This document shows, piece by piece, positions 31,474 to 44,300 of a DNA stretch of 64,000 bases. The notes under the pieces are model-generated. The model ran no database searches. It saw only the letters and a program-made list of their open reading frames with translations, and was not told the DNA's origin. Location of the stretch: NCBI RefSeq assembly GCF_001039355.2, contig NW_019774169.1, forward strand, positions 294,575 through 358,574, read 5' to 3'. Source of the stretch: Lingula anatina (lineage: Eukaryota > Brachiopoda > Lingulata > Lingulida > Lingulidae). How positions within the stretch are numbered: position 1 is the stretch's first letter; every line of letters begins with the position of its first letter. The position numbers and the translations under genes were made by a program.

Positions 31474-31740
31474 CTTTTTCTGGAAATAAACATGAAATAA
31501 TGCAGCCCGGGATAAGACTCAAGTCAAGGACATGCCATCCAGGCCATGTTGTGGATTATCAACTTGCACAGCGAATCACACAACCAATCACAATCACGGT
31601 AAAACCACAGAAAGCATGCGTAATCTTATGTGAGAAAAGTAGGCAACATCCGGTTGAGACAAAGGTACAACTACTGCAATTTCATTGTTTTACTGTCTGT
31701 AAATTAGGCTGCCCGCGGATCTTGTTCTCAAACGCATTTA
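31474..31740 (-). promoter_or_regulatory. Candidate promoter / non-coding first exon of the anion exchanger
   Basis: A strong minus-strand donor-like site (AAAAAG|GTAAGTG, exon edge 31474) lies below a relatively GC-richer block containing a CCAAT box (31584-31588) and an ETS-like ACATCCGG word near 31647-31653. This is a reasonable place for a transcription start facing the anion exchanger, but there is no TATA box or other decisive sign and other upstream donors exist. Confidence 0.25.
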
Positions 31741-31913
31741 AGCCACGTTGAAAGAAAGGGAAATAACAGTAGTAACATAGTAAAAGAAAAAGAATAAACT
31801 ATACAATCCACACGTTGAGAATCTACCCTTCAATTAATTATGGTAAAATGTTTTTTGTAGTGATCTCTTAAAATATTATTTCGAAGGATAGCCATCTAGC
31901 TGTGAAGGTTCAT

Positions 31914-32079
31914 CAGGCCCGTGACCAGCAATTTCAAAAGGTGGTTCTTTTTTTTTTTTTTGAAAAAGCGGACTTTTCACCATGAAACCTTCCTGTACCT
32001 AGACAAAATTTTAACCAGAGTGTACCCTTTTCCCGGCAAAAAGGTGGGTTCTTTTGAAACCCCCCTGGCTACGTGCCTG
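31914..32079. mobile_element. 166-bp element with CAGGCCCGTGACCAG-type inverted ends
   Basis: Left end CAGGCCCGTGACCAGC and right end (reverse complement) CAGGCACGTAGCCAGG are imperfect inverted repeats; flanks share TTCA (ATTCAT-like left TTCAT, right TTCAC), which may be a target-site duplication. Internal sequence has a poly-T run and no ORF of note. Confidence 0.65.
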
Positions 32080-33526
32080 TTCACGGAGTTCGATGACAGG
32101 GACAGACTCCAGAGTAGTTGCGATATCCACCGTAAGATGGTTAAATGGAATTTCTTATATTTGTTGTTAACAATGCATTTATTGTGGAATTTTATACCCT
32201 CTACCAGGGCCACAGATTGTCTTTTCACTAGATATCTTAACAGATATGTCTCTGGTTAAATAGATGGCTAATCTCTGCACTGTGACCCTGTTATGTTTGC
32301 ATAACTACTCAGGCACAGTCACTTAGCAAGTCCCTGCCAAGTCCCCTTGACAGTAATCAAGATAGTTAATTGCTCACCTGTGACAATAAAACAGCCCTTT
32401 AGCAGACAGACAAGACAAGGCAGGTTGCGCAACAAGCGTTAATTACATTGGGACGAAGCACAGCTCTCACTGAGCTCCTGCAGAGCAGGTACAATGCCAT
32501 CCGTGCGTGTGCAGATTTACTTGCTCCCATCTGGCCAAATGTCACAGGGTTGCCTCAGCAAATATGTCCACAATAATAACTGTGGCCCTGGTAGAATTTT
32601 TACATGTACTCTCATAGGGTAGAATTTTTACATTTCCTTTCATATGAAGAGTTGTTTCCCTTTAACCAAGAGGCCAAAACAGACCAAAGAATGTCATTTT
32701 ATTAAATACAGTTGAGCTCAGAAAGAACGCTCCAAATTTTTATGTTTGTTACCTCTTGTTGCCAAAAGAAACTACCTAGCTAACAGTGATAATTATAGGA
32801 TATCAGAGCTGACACCTCTGTGGTCACAGTCTGTTAATTTAGACAGGGGATAACACCCCATGCTGCAATAAATCACCAAACTATTGTCTGTTGATAATGC
32901 AGTGAGCAAACATGCACTGTGTTCAAATAACAAAATCCATTTATAAAAGAGGGGGCAGCGTTATAAAAAGTAAACAATTAAGTTGTTAAAAAGTGTTACC
33001 AAAATTTCTGAGCTTAACTGTACATGTAACTCCAAAACATGGTAGTTAATAAAAGAATGCAAGTGAAAATAAAAAGAAGAATAAATGTTATGAAGAGAAA
33101 AGACTTTGAATTCCATATTTTTGCCTGTTGCACTCCTGTATATATTTTTTATTTCATGTAATGTACAAATAATGCAAATAGATAGCACTATTGGAGAAAA
33201 ATTTTTATCAAAGGAGAAATTCTGAATGGTTAAAACTATTCAACAAAAAATAAAATTAAGTACTTAAACATATAATTCATAGTAATCAAAGTATACACGG
33301 TATGTAGGTGCTTAAAATGATAATTTTATCTAATTTCTCATTTTAAATTGAGAATCCCTTCAAGTTTAACTCTTCAAGTTAATGCACTTATGCTTATTGG
33401 TACATGAAGAAATATATACTGGTAAATATATAACACTACCCTGTAATTCAAGGCTGATAAGGGAGGCAAGTTTCTAGTAAACTCCAGGACCCCATTCCAC
33501 AATTAAAAAAATAACATAATCACAGG

Positions 33527-33694
33527 CAGGGGTGGATTGAGACCGTCTTAAGGGTCTTCCGAAAGACGTTCAGATTTCCAAGTTAACATTGGTGGGTATC
33601 TAATTTTTTCTATCAGAAGACGGTCAAATTTGGAGGATAGATCAACAAAGATAATTTGGAAGACTGTCAGAAAAAAGTTCTGGTTCCGCCCCTG
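33527..33694. mobile_element. 168-bp element with CAGGGG(C/T)GGA inverted ends and ACAGG duplication
   Basis: Left end CAGGGGTGGATTGAGA and right end (reverse complement) CAGGGGCGGAACCAGA are inverted. The five bases ACAGG flank it directly on both sides (33522-33526 and 33695-33699), consistent with a target-site duplication. CAGGGGCGG ends are common in hAT-like non-autonomous elements, but hAT usually makes 8-bp duplications, so the class is open. Confidence 0.7.
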
Positions 33695-36600
33695 ACAGGT
33701 TTCTTTTGCAATTAATGAAAATATTTACTAAGTACACAATTATAGAACTGGACTGAACTTATGTGTGTTTCTTTAATAAGGTTACCCTTTTCATATTTTC
33801 TGCTGAACTGGTGGAATTTTCACATGTAAAAATGTACAAAAATATTATTCTATACTACTTTATTAAAACTAACATGACTTGAAGACGTTTCGTCTATTCT
33901 CATGTTTGTGTAAGCTATAGGGTTGGGACCCTTTCCGATCTTAACAAATGCACAAAAAACTTTTGTGTTCCCCACTTTTCGCCGTCTTATTTTGGACAAC
34001 TTGGATTAGAGATGAAGTCCAGAGCATTTCCTCTCCAAGACATGATGAAAACACCAGCATCGACAGACCCGAAAAAACATAATCTGAAAAAGAAGTTCAA
34101 GCGTGAATAAACGTATACGTAAGAGGTTAAAAGAAAAAAGTGAATCGTGGCAAAATGAAACATTTAAAAAAATCAAACATTTGTGATTTAGTCATTATGT
34201 TCATATAAAAACTCATGTACACAGCCAAATAAACAGTGCCCTTTTGCCCTTATTAATGCAACAAGAGACTCGTTTGTTGTGCACACCTCTGTTCTAAGCA
34301 CGTGTATTTGTATACATGCTCCGCAGAGAATGGTACATAATTTAATATCAGATAATTGTTATTTAAATTGACAGCAGCTGTGCTCCATAGTTTAACTGCA
34401 TTCTAAAGAACTTTAATATTTCCATGTCATAATCAATTACCTTGTTCACAAAAACTTGTTATTGAATTCTTCTTGAGCTTCCTTACTGCGAGACTGCAGT
34501 GATTCCCGGCATGACCCAACGTTGACCTCACCTAGGAAGAATATTTTGAAGAGGTTACTCAATGATTCAAATGGGAAAGTCCACTTTTTTGGATCACAAA
34601 CAATACATAAAACTGTTTACATCGTTTTGAAAGATAAATAGGTGAGTTTATTTTCATTCTGAAGCTTCTGTGAGACAAAATTAGCGGCATCAATTGTCGT
34701 CTGATCAGAGGAAGACAGTCAAACTGATTTTTTTTTATTTCGCAATCTTAAATCTTTGTGATAAACGTGGCGCAAGTTTATAAAATAGATTGTCTAAAAA
34801 CAACATTAACGCGTAAGATTTATTTTCATATAAAGCAATTCTATCATAACAATGCGGATCGTGCTTAAAATTAAATTAAATTAATAAGTGGGTCAAGCGG
34901 TCCCTGGGTCAAGCCCACTGTACAGGTAAGTCCTCAGCCTTAGCCTTGAGGACATTGTGTGTGTACTAGGGCAATAATACCAGTACTGCCCCATTGTTAT
35001 CTGATTAATGGGTTTGTGTGTGTGATGTCCAACTTGGATGTTAACACAGTTACCCATAGTCTGCAGCTTTATAAATAGCACTAACTTGAATTCATAAGCA
35101 GTGATTATCGATATTTGATTTTGACAGTGACACGTATTAAATACACAGAAATACGTACAGAAATAGGCATATTTTTAGCTAGCAAGGTTTTGTGTAAAGA
35201 TATTTTCAATCTCTAGACCTTATTTAGATTAAAGAAATTGTAGAAACCAAGCATATAGAGGAAGACATGCATCACTCCCGTGATTTTAATGTTTTATTGA
35301 TTGCAGACTAAAGTAATAACTGTATTATAACTGACATCTATTCTGCCACTATGTAGAAGTGGTCTGCTGTCAGACTTTTTTCCCTAAAATTCATATTAAC
35401 TTCAAAGAATGTATAAACATAGTGGCTTATTAGTCTCAGCATGGGGATGGTAGTTCTGGTAATTCTATGTTATCTTGTTACTTACCTATATGCCTCTGGG
35501 ATTCACATTATGTCTTTTGCACTGTATATATTTTTTACCAGGACACTTGTGAACAACATCTGGGTTATGTACAAATAATATATTGAACCATGGTGAATTC
35601 CTGGAAAGAGAGAATATAAATAAATTTACCCACATGTGTTGTAGAGTAAATTGTGTTTCAAATGTGCGAAAGTCATTCAATCTGAAAAGCAGTGAAGAAA
35701 TAAAAGTCAAATTTTATTAAATGAACTGTGTCTACTCCATATATTTATACAGCACTGTAAAACATTCCAGGTGTTTACCTTGTCTATTTGATAAATGTTA
35801 TGATAATAGTTTTAAGCCTTGGGAAACAAAACAATATTGAGAATATTCTCAAAAATGCAACACTAAATGCTCAGCTGATCATTCTGAAAGGATGAATCAT
35901 TTAGAGATGTTCACTTTTGCTATGAATATAAAAATTACAATGTACAAAAAGCTCACTCTCAGCACACACCCATTTAAAACCAGTTTATTATGTAATTAGG
36001 AGGTTCTTGTGATTTATTCTTAAATTGCAGTATTTTAGATGTTGTTTTGAACTTTTCTTTCACTTTATGAACATTTGTAGCATTCTTAATATAACTTTAT
36101 GTGATGAATCAAAAATGCTTGTGAAAATGCTGCACTTTCTGATTACTTATGACGAATGTACTGATAATCAGTATCAACTTCAGCAAATTTCCTGCTGTGT
36201 TTTTTTTAAGATGCACACCAAACATTCATATTAAGTGGGAAGAAAACGTTTGAGATTAAATCAAGTCCATATATCATTCTGTTGTTTGCACTTTATCAGG
36301 AGTATTCTTTTGGGACGATCAATATGTGGGAGAAAATGCCAGTTGATGCTCATACCAGACAAAAATAGACAGAAGCCTGCCTAAAGTGCATCTACTGAAT
36401 TCCTGCAGTCTGTTTATCATGTTTATCCACATTAGCTCATTATAATATCATTATGAATGTTGTGGAGGTTGCTGTAGAATACCATACATGCAGTAATAAC
36501 ATACCCAAATACATACTAATTCAAGTACATTTAGTGGCTGTCTTTATTGTTTTGATGATAGGCTGTGATATAAAATAAATGAATATTTCTTTCTCTCGAG

Positions 36601-36885
36601 AGCATATTTCTTCTTAGGAAATGATCTATGCAGTAGAGTGTTAATAAATAAGGATACTGGGAATTGCTTTAGCTGTGTATGTTCCAAGGCTGTGGGCACA
36701 GTTGTGTTGAATGCAGGTACTGGGAGTCAAATTATCCAGCTGTTCCAGGAAAAGGGCACACATAAGGTTCTATATATATCCTACATATTACACAGTCGGG
36801 ATGTTCACCCCACTTTGCATACAGGCGTATTGGAAGATATTGACCAAAATGCATGTACTAGTATGTTAGATATTAACAGAGTATA

Positions 36886-36995
36886 ATGTTTACTGTGTGG
36901 TCAGTATTGGTCATCTATCAGGCAGATTATTTTGTGGATGCTGAGGCAGATACAGCTGAGAGTGCCTGCACATCTGCTAAGGAGGAGAAGCTGAG
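36886..36995 (+). CDS. TRAK1: TRAK exon 1, long isoform (candidate start codon)
   Basis: Encodes [20 protein letters not shown] then EEKL and a split codon; donor CTGAG|GTAAGG. The phase (2 bases left) fits exon 2, giving KLRGTSS. Extending upstream in the same frame reaches ATG at 36886-36888 with TAA four codons before it, so this may be the start ([12 protein letters not shown]...). Alternatively TCTATCAG at 36914-36921 is an acceptor, and the true start lies in an exon further upstream. The exon is well supported by phase, its 5' limit is not. Confidence 0.6.
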
Positions 36996-38298
36996 GTAAG
37001 GGATTACTGGCAGTGGCAGTGGTAGCTGACTCTTTTTGGATGTTTTGTTTACAAATAGAAACCCATCTATATTACCAGGTAATGCAGTTTGCTGTATGTA
37101 AACTCTCAGGTTAACTCTATTAGTTTATCACAATGTTTGTTATTATGTAAAAGTTGACAGGTAAGGCATTTATAGATTTATCTAAACAAATGGATGTCTG
37201 CTTCAGTGCTTTTTATTTTAGCAGATACATGGTTTTGCAAACTTGATTAGATGATTTCCTGTGTATTTAATTTTCAGTAAAGCTATTGAACCTCTGTTTC
37301 ATTCTTTGTGCTATAAAAATGTTTTTAATGACAGTGTTTTTATTCAAGTTGCTTGGTTATCAAATGGATAAGGGTGCTTTTATTAACGAGAAGAGGAAGC
37401 AATGTCATTTATTGATTTCATGTTAAAAGGATAAAAACTCTGCATATGAGATCCATCTTTCACAATAAATACATTGTAAACAATTCATAGAAATATAATA
37501 AATTCGATTTTACAACCAAAATGGTGATAATTGCAATTATTCCGGAACTTGTGCTTGCCATTGTGACCTCCATAGATGGTTGCCCTCTGTAATAATCTCT
37601 TAAAAATTATTGAATAGTAAAAAAAAAACAAAAAAACAAACACATTTTTAGAAAAAAAAAAAAAAAAAAAAACAGGGACTAACTTTAAATGAAAGGGATT
37701 CAATAATCATTGGGAAGTATGGGAAAATTGTCGTTTACTCCAGGAAAATCAATTTTTTTGCTAAAATGAACAGTTGTTATCCCTTTAATAAAGAGAGTCT
37801 GTGAAATATGCTAATGTTGTATTGTTCTGGTGGATCAGTGCAGATGCACCTACAGAACTATCTTTGAAAAAAGAAGACAATAAAATAGCAAGATGTTTCT
37901 GGCTGTAGCCAAAGCTACCAGTGTTTCCTATTAAGCAATAACATATTTTGCATATATATGAGCCAGGATGATTGATATCTCTGCAGTCAGTCAATAGTTT
38001 GGTGTACCTGGATATGATTTTTTCCCAAAGGAATGTGTAAATATGGAATCAGCACATTGTAGTATATTAGTTTATGCTAATTAGACTGTCTTCAAGGATT
38101 TTTTCCTTTTAAGGTCTGCTGACAACAACATGTCTGGAATGTTACTAGAATTCATTCTTAGGAGATAGAAGTTTATGGCATAGGTTTTCATTCTCTCTCA
38201 GAATTATTTCCAATACTCAGAACACTTTTTATGTACAGACACAGATGTGTCTGTACATATTGCCATCACCTGCGTCTGTCGTCGCCGTCGCCGTCCCT

Positions 38299-38330
<32 letters not shown>

Positions 38331-41300
38331 GCACTTTCATCGNGTTTTGATATAATGTTTTGCATCTATTGTAATTTGTAGCAGTGCCATTTCTTGGTCT
38401 CAATAAAATTAATAATTACAAAAAGTGACAATGTTTCAATGTTTTCTGATCTGATCGTAGCTATTTGTTAAGATAAATAGTTTTTATCAGTTTGATTAAT
38501 ATTGTTTAAAATTATAAATTTACAGAAAGTACATTGAAAAAAAAACTGCTGAAATTAGTATTAAAGTAACATGATACATCATTTTCATTATATCATTCAA
38601 GTAAAAAACAAATTGGTGGGCAATGCAAAAAAAAAAAAAAAAAAAACTGTTCAAAAAGATGGCCTTATCTGCATGTATGTATTTTATAACATGATTAAAG
38701 GGCATTGTAATACTTTTGTAATATTGTTGTTATTTAACTTAAAGGGATAATAACTCTTCGTTATGGCCAAAAAATGAAATTTCCTGGAGTAAACAACAAT
38801 TTCCCCATGCTTACCAATGGTTAATGAATCCATTTCTACATTTAAAGTTAGTCCCTGTTTTTTTTCTAAAAAGTTTGGTTTTTTGTTGAAATCTCTTAAG
38901 AGATTATAACAGAGTATAGCCATCAATAGAGGTCTGAAGACAAGCTCAGATATCAGAATAATAGCTATTACTCCTGTTTTTGCCGTAAAACAGAATATGT
39001 TATATTTCTATGAGTTATTCACACTGTTTTTATTGTGAAATATAGACCTCATATGAAGAGTTATTATCCCTTTAACTAACATTTTCAATATTGCAAAATG
39101 CATTTATATCAACTAAGGCCTCTGGAAAACTTTTAATGGCAGTCAGCAAATGTTCTTGAAGTAAAAAGGATATCATTCCAGGCACTTGATTCCAAGTCTT
39201 AATAAACAAAATACTTATACTTGATAAATTGGCATACGTATAGCCCATGCAGTGAGTTAATTGGATGTAAAGAACCCTTTGTTATGAGATGAAAGGAAAT
39301 TTTACGATGGCAACAAATTTATTGGAATGACGTCATTGTACTTTACACATTTCAATGTATTGTTTTTTTTATGAGATAAATATAAGGGTGGATCTATTGC
39401 AAAAAACAGTGAGTGGTCATACTTTAATGTCTTCATTGATGAAATCTGAAAGACTGTAGGCTATATTCTATATCCACTGACACAGTGACACAATGGACCT
39501 TGGAAAAAATCACGATTGTTTTCTGTACCAAAGAAAATGGCTTCAGCTGTATAATGCATTCTTTTGTATGGTTAAGTGCTGGCATTTTGCAATCAATTCA
39601 CATGCCAAATAAAGTGCTTTAAAGTAGACTTGAAAACAAGGATTTTTGAGCTTCGATTATTCGCAGTGTCATGACAAGTAGACATAGACACTCTATATAT
39701 AAACACCTATGTATTAAATGAAATTGAAAATGTATAATGACATCAGTGTCAGCTTTGGTATGTTTATATATATTCCATTTTTTTTGAATACATATTTTTA
39801 TTTATTTTCACTAGATTTAAGACTCTTTTCACATTTATAAAGGTTGATCTTTCTCAAGCTTTGTAAACTTGAGTATTAGCCAACTCCATAGAAAGGCTTT
39901 GTAAACTTGAGTATTAGCCAACTCCATAGAAAGGCTTTCCTATCACTTATAAATAAAAACATTAACATTTAAAGCACCTTGAAACTTTTAGTGGTTTTGG
40001 TTTGACTTGGAGTTTGATTGATTAAGGTATGAAAACAATAGGTAGTGCATTATACATTTGAATATCTTTGGTGTGTTCGTTGTATCCTTGATGAGGACCT
40101 TTTAAATATAAGTACAAACTCAATACTGTTAAAAAGCATCCTGAAGTAATGACTTTTTTATGCTTTTAAACTTTGGGTACAGGTAAAGGTGTGTGCCTGT
40201 CTTACCTGCCAGGTATTTCATCATGCAGTGTACATCACTGAAGACTCCAGTTCAGTCTACGTTCCCAGTCACACGTAGACCTGTGCACAGTTTACATAAT
40301 ATCACAACAATTCGTTTTAAGCTTACACAGTGAGGTTGTTTAACTGATAAGGTTTAGATCAGCCAATCAAAAGCCAATTTACTTTTCAGCATAGGTAACA
40401 TTACTGATTAAAAATTGTGGAGAATTTTTTTGACACCCAATTTTTAGTGAATAGCATGTTGTACAAATACCCCACACGGTTTAGCTTATCTTTTGCTATG
40501 ATTTACATATTTCATTACTAATTTTTTTCAATATTTTGTTATTCATACCAAAGCTTTTATAGTAATAAAATGGTGAAATGTTCATTTTTTGGAATATAGT
40601 ATCAAACAATTTTCTTTTTATGTATTTTGTGCCACATGTAGAAAACAATTATGAATAAATATTTAAAGCTGTGGCACCTGGATATTATACAAGATTTGAA
40701 TAACCTACAGAAATAAAGGTGACTTTGTCAACCCTGAACTCTTCCAATCTGTTATCAGGGACTGCTCCTGACCAGTTTGTGCCATACAGCTGTGTATAAA
40801 ATGGGATTGTACGATTTTAGAAAAATCATGATGATTTTAGCCACAAAATGTGCAGGCATTCAACTTGTACTGCCGGGGGAAAATGTACTTTACTGGGGTA
40901 AATATCTGTAAATTTTATAGATCATGTGTTTTGCTATACATATAGATTTTTTCCGGTATATTATGATTTATTGCAGTCTGCACATTAACCAGTGGTCTAA
41001 GCCTGCGGCCAGTAAAAATTTGTGCAGACCAGCAACATCTCTTAGCATGTGTGAATTTTGCGAGTTTGCAGTATGTGTCTTTTTAAGTTTTCATTAGAGC
41101 TTTCAATTTGATTTTTTTTTTCTGAAATGTAATCATTACATGATGATTCTTTTTAAAAAAATGAAAAAATCAGTCTTGTCAACACTAGTTTTAATGCCAT
41201 GGGGGTAAATGTCCAGTCTTATTGATATTTTTTTGTATGGACCAGTGAATCTGCATTTCTGACCAGGAGATTTTAGGAATCTGGTGGTAAAGTGTCCAGT

Positions 41301-44300
41301 AAGCTGAAACTTTTATGGACCATATTTTTTTTGGAAATTGATAAGAGATAGGCTGCCCTTAAAATTTCCTTTTAAATTGAAATAGGTATATTTTCAAGGA
41401 GACGTAAGGAGCAGCTTGCTTGCTTGCAATTATTTATTAATAATCTTGTATAAATTATTATTACAGTCATGTGTTTCATGACATGATGATACCAGTAGAA
41501 CATTTTTGTTATTCAACTTAAGTCAGAATATATTTATGCATGGTGATTGAATTATTCATATTTATTACAGCATAATGCTGTCTTATCTATACATCAATCC
41601 CCAGCCTGTGACAGCATATGCGTAGGCCAAGGATGACCATCTGTCTGGGCCCAGTGATGTCATATTGTCTGTACATCAATGTATGACATTCCATTCTAGG
41701 ACTGTTTGATTTTCACACTAATCACAGCTATTGAGTTCCTATTGAATTTTTTCAACTCGAAGGCTTTCAAGGGATTGGTGGCTTATTGACTTACACAGAC
41801 GGCTTAACTTTGTGATTATGCTGGAATGGTTGTGTTAAGTCAGAATTTCCTCAAGAAATGTCAGTTTTATAGCAGTATCGAGTTTTTCTCCTGTTTTACC
41901 TCGTTTCACCAGGTATTGATTTGCTGTACTAGAAGTGAACTGTCGGACCTTAGCTGGCATACCCAGCTATGGGACTTATTACAGACATGATAGTAGAAAC
42001 ATCATTTATTATTTCTGGATGAATCAGCTGTTTGCCTGATTATAGGAATACATTATGCTCAGTGAGCCACCATAACAAATTGATTTTTAGTTTTATAACC
42101 AAGAACTTGGTTGTCAGAGCTGATATTGCACACATGTGGGACATAGGACTGCACATATTGGATATTTTGGAATCTTTGAATATCTGAAATAGGTATTTCC
42201 TGGCATAATCAAAGTAAAGGTTGACTCATCATAGCCAAAGGATGTTCTTTTCCTAAGGTAGGAATGTTTGGTCTGACTATTCTTTATGGGTCTATGAATC
42301 TAAGAACATAAAATCATATTTTCATAGGTAGTAAAACTATTATATGACCTTCAAAATTGTGCAGTCATGTATAGGTTTGGTTTAAACAATGTGCATCTTA
42401 ATATTCACATGCATATGCCGAATGCCATGCAAAATAAGTAAAAATAGTTATGATATTATATTGTTTAAAGAAGTAAGCAAATTTCTCGTACTTGCAAATC
42501 ATCTATCCCTCTCTGCACTTGGATTCTACCTTTAATAGAGTTTATAAAGGATAATGTTGTTTAAAATGACTGGCCAGTCATTTAATACAAAGCGATCATC
42601 ATCCTAGACTCTGATGGTAATATCAACATCAGGTACCCTCCAGAAAAAAAACTTAAGGTCTTAAATTGTTTTAAGGTGTATGTTAGGTTTTATAAGAAGC
42701 TGCGAATGACAAACATCAGCATTTTGGGGATTTTCAAACCCATGGAGTGCACCTGTGATGACAGAAATTCAATTTGCTGCTAGTATCACCACACATTACC
42801 TGTTATATTTGCCTAGACTGCTAGGCTGAACATTATGGTCAAATATCTGATATTATGGAATACAGAATTTATACATTATTTATCAGTGTGAAGAGTATTT
42901 GGAAATATTGACATACTGCTAATAAGACAAAATGGATTATATCACTTGTAAGGTCCTGATAAGATTAAACCATTTGCACACTTCTATGCTTAGTCATAAT
43001 TACCACGTCTGCACTCAAACAATAAAATTACAGAAATTATTAATTTATTTTAGTACAAATGTTTCATAGCAAATGGAAATATTATATTTTACATCTACAA
43101 ATAAAAGAGATTCTTATACACATAGTATCTGTTTTATGGCTCATATATTAATTAGGCTTATGACTGTGATTCTTTGACTGCAGACCAAATATGACCGCCC
43201 CACTTGAAAGCCTACTGCATAATCCCCTAGGGTATCTATTCAGTGTCTAAGGCTGTATTCCCAGAGCTTTTAGATCGATCTGTCCCCGCGGGGAGTCTCA
43301 CTAGATTACTGTCAGATAATCTGGCTTAAATGTCCGTCCCGCCTACTACAAGCTGTAAGGGGGTAATTAACTTTTGTGTCCACTCAGCTGACAGTTATTT
43401 AGCGTGAACCCCCAGGGAGTTAGATCGATCTAAAGTAGATCGATCTAATCTCTGGAAATGGGGTCTAATAGGGTATTATGTGGCAAGCTTTATAGAAGGC
43501 CAGCCATATTTGATCTGTGGTTCAGTTAGCCCTTGGGTCAACTTGTTCTGAATGTGCCCATATGGTTTTTAAAAAATCATTTGTTGACAGTTAGGGTGCA
43601 TCTATTGTAACTTTTCTCTTTCTAATTATTGTCCTAATCTTGATATTCTGCAGCTTCATCTATCAGGCCTTTTCTCCTGTAACCTTTCCTTGTGACATTT
43701 TGACATTAGAATAGATAATAGCTGCAACTGGAAATATCATCAGCCCTTAATTACCCCATTAATTATAAAATATCTAAAAGTGCTGCATATAAAGCAATCT
43801 ATTGGTCATCAAGACTTGTGACATCAGTGAGATTTTATCTATATGACTCTTCTTTTGATGAGATGAAAGTCATCCTCACTGACTGAGATTTCATATAACG
43901 TAAATTTATGTTGAAAAAGGTGAAAATTACATTCAAGGTGTTTGAAAAAGCAAAACTAAACTTTTATCAAGTAGTAAATAGATAGCTGTTCTATTTTAAT
44001 TTCCTGGTGCCCAAGCGCTGGCACTAGATATATTGTTATCTGATTTTATCTTTGTGATGCTTTGCTTTTCATCACAACCTCATAGAGCACAGTAGATAAA
44101 ATTTATGAAATGTAAAAAAACTGATAAAATTACAACAAACTAAATTTTTTCAGTGCCCAAGGTGATTATTAAAAGCTTAAAAGTGATGTACAAACAGCTC
44201 CATCCAATAGAATTACTGGTTTATATTTACCTTTTATTAATGATTGTGATGCAGCTTAATGCACTTAAAGTTTCCTAAAGTGTGTTTTGGTACATGAAGT

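Larger units (their letters stand above)
23457..36885. other. Interval between the two start codons (5' introns, intergenic, promoters)
   Basis: No protein-coding exon is supported here. It must contain at least one non-coding 5' exon of the anion exchanger, since exon 1 has an acceptor. Good minus-strand donor-like sites are at about 28476 (GATG|GTAAGTAA), 28350 (TTCAG|GTATGT) and 31474 (AAAAAG|GTAAGTG). A good plus-strand donor-like site is at 34925/34926 (TACAG|GTAAGTCC), possibly a TRAK 5' UTR exon. Several small inverted-repeat elements are listed separately. Confidence 0.55.

Noticed and set aside
36638-36886. 82-codon ORF immediately upstream of TRAK exon 1
   Set aside because: Different frame from exon 1, no homology recognised; likely 5' flanking sequence.
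39324-39336. TGACGTCA (CRE) in TRAK intron 1
   Set aside because: A single 8-base site is expected by chance at this length and there is no promoter context.
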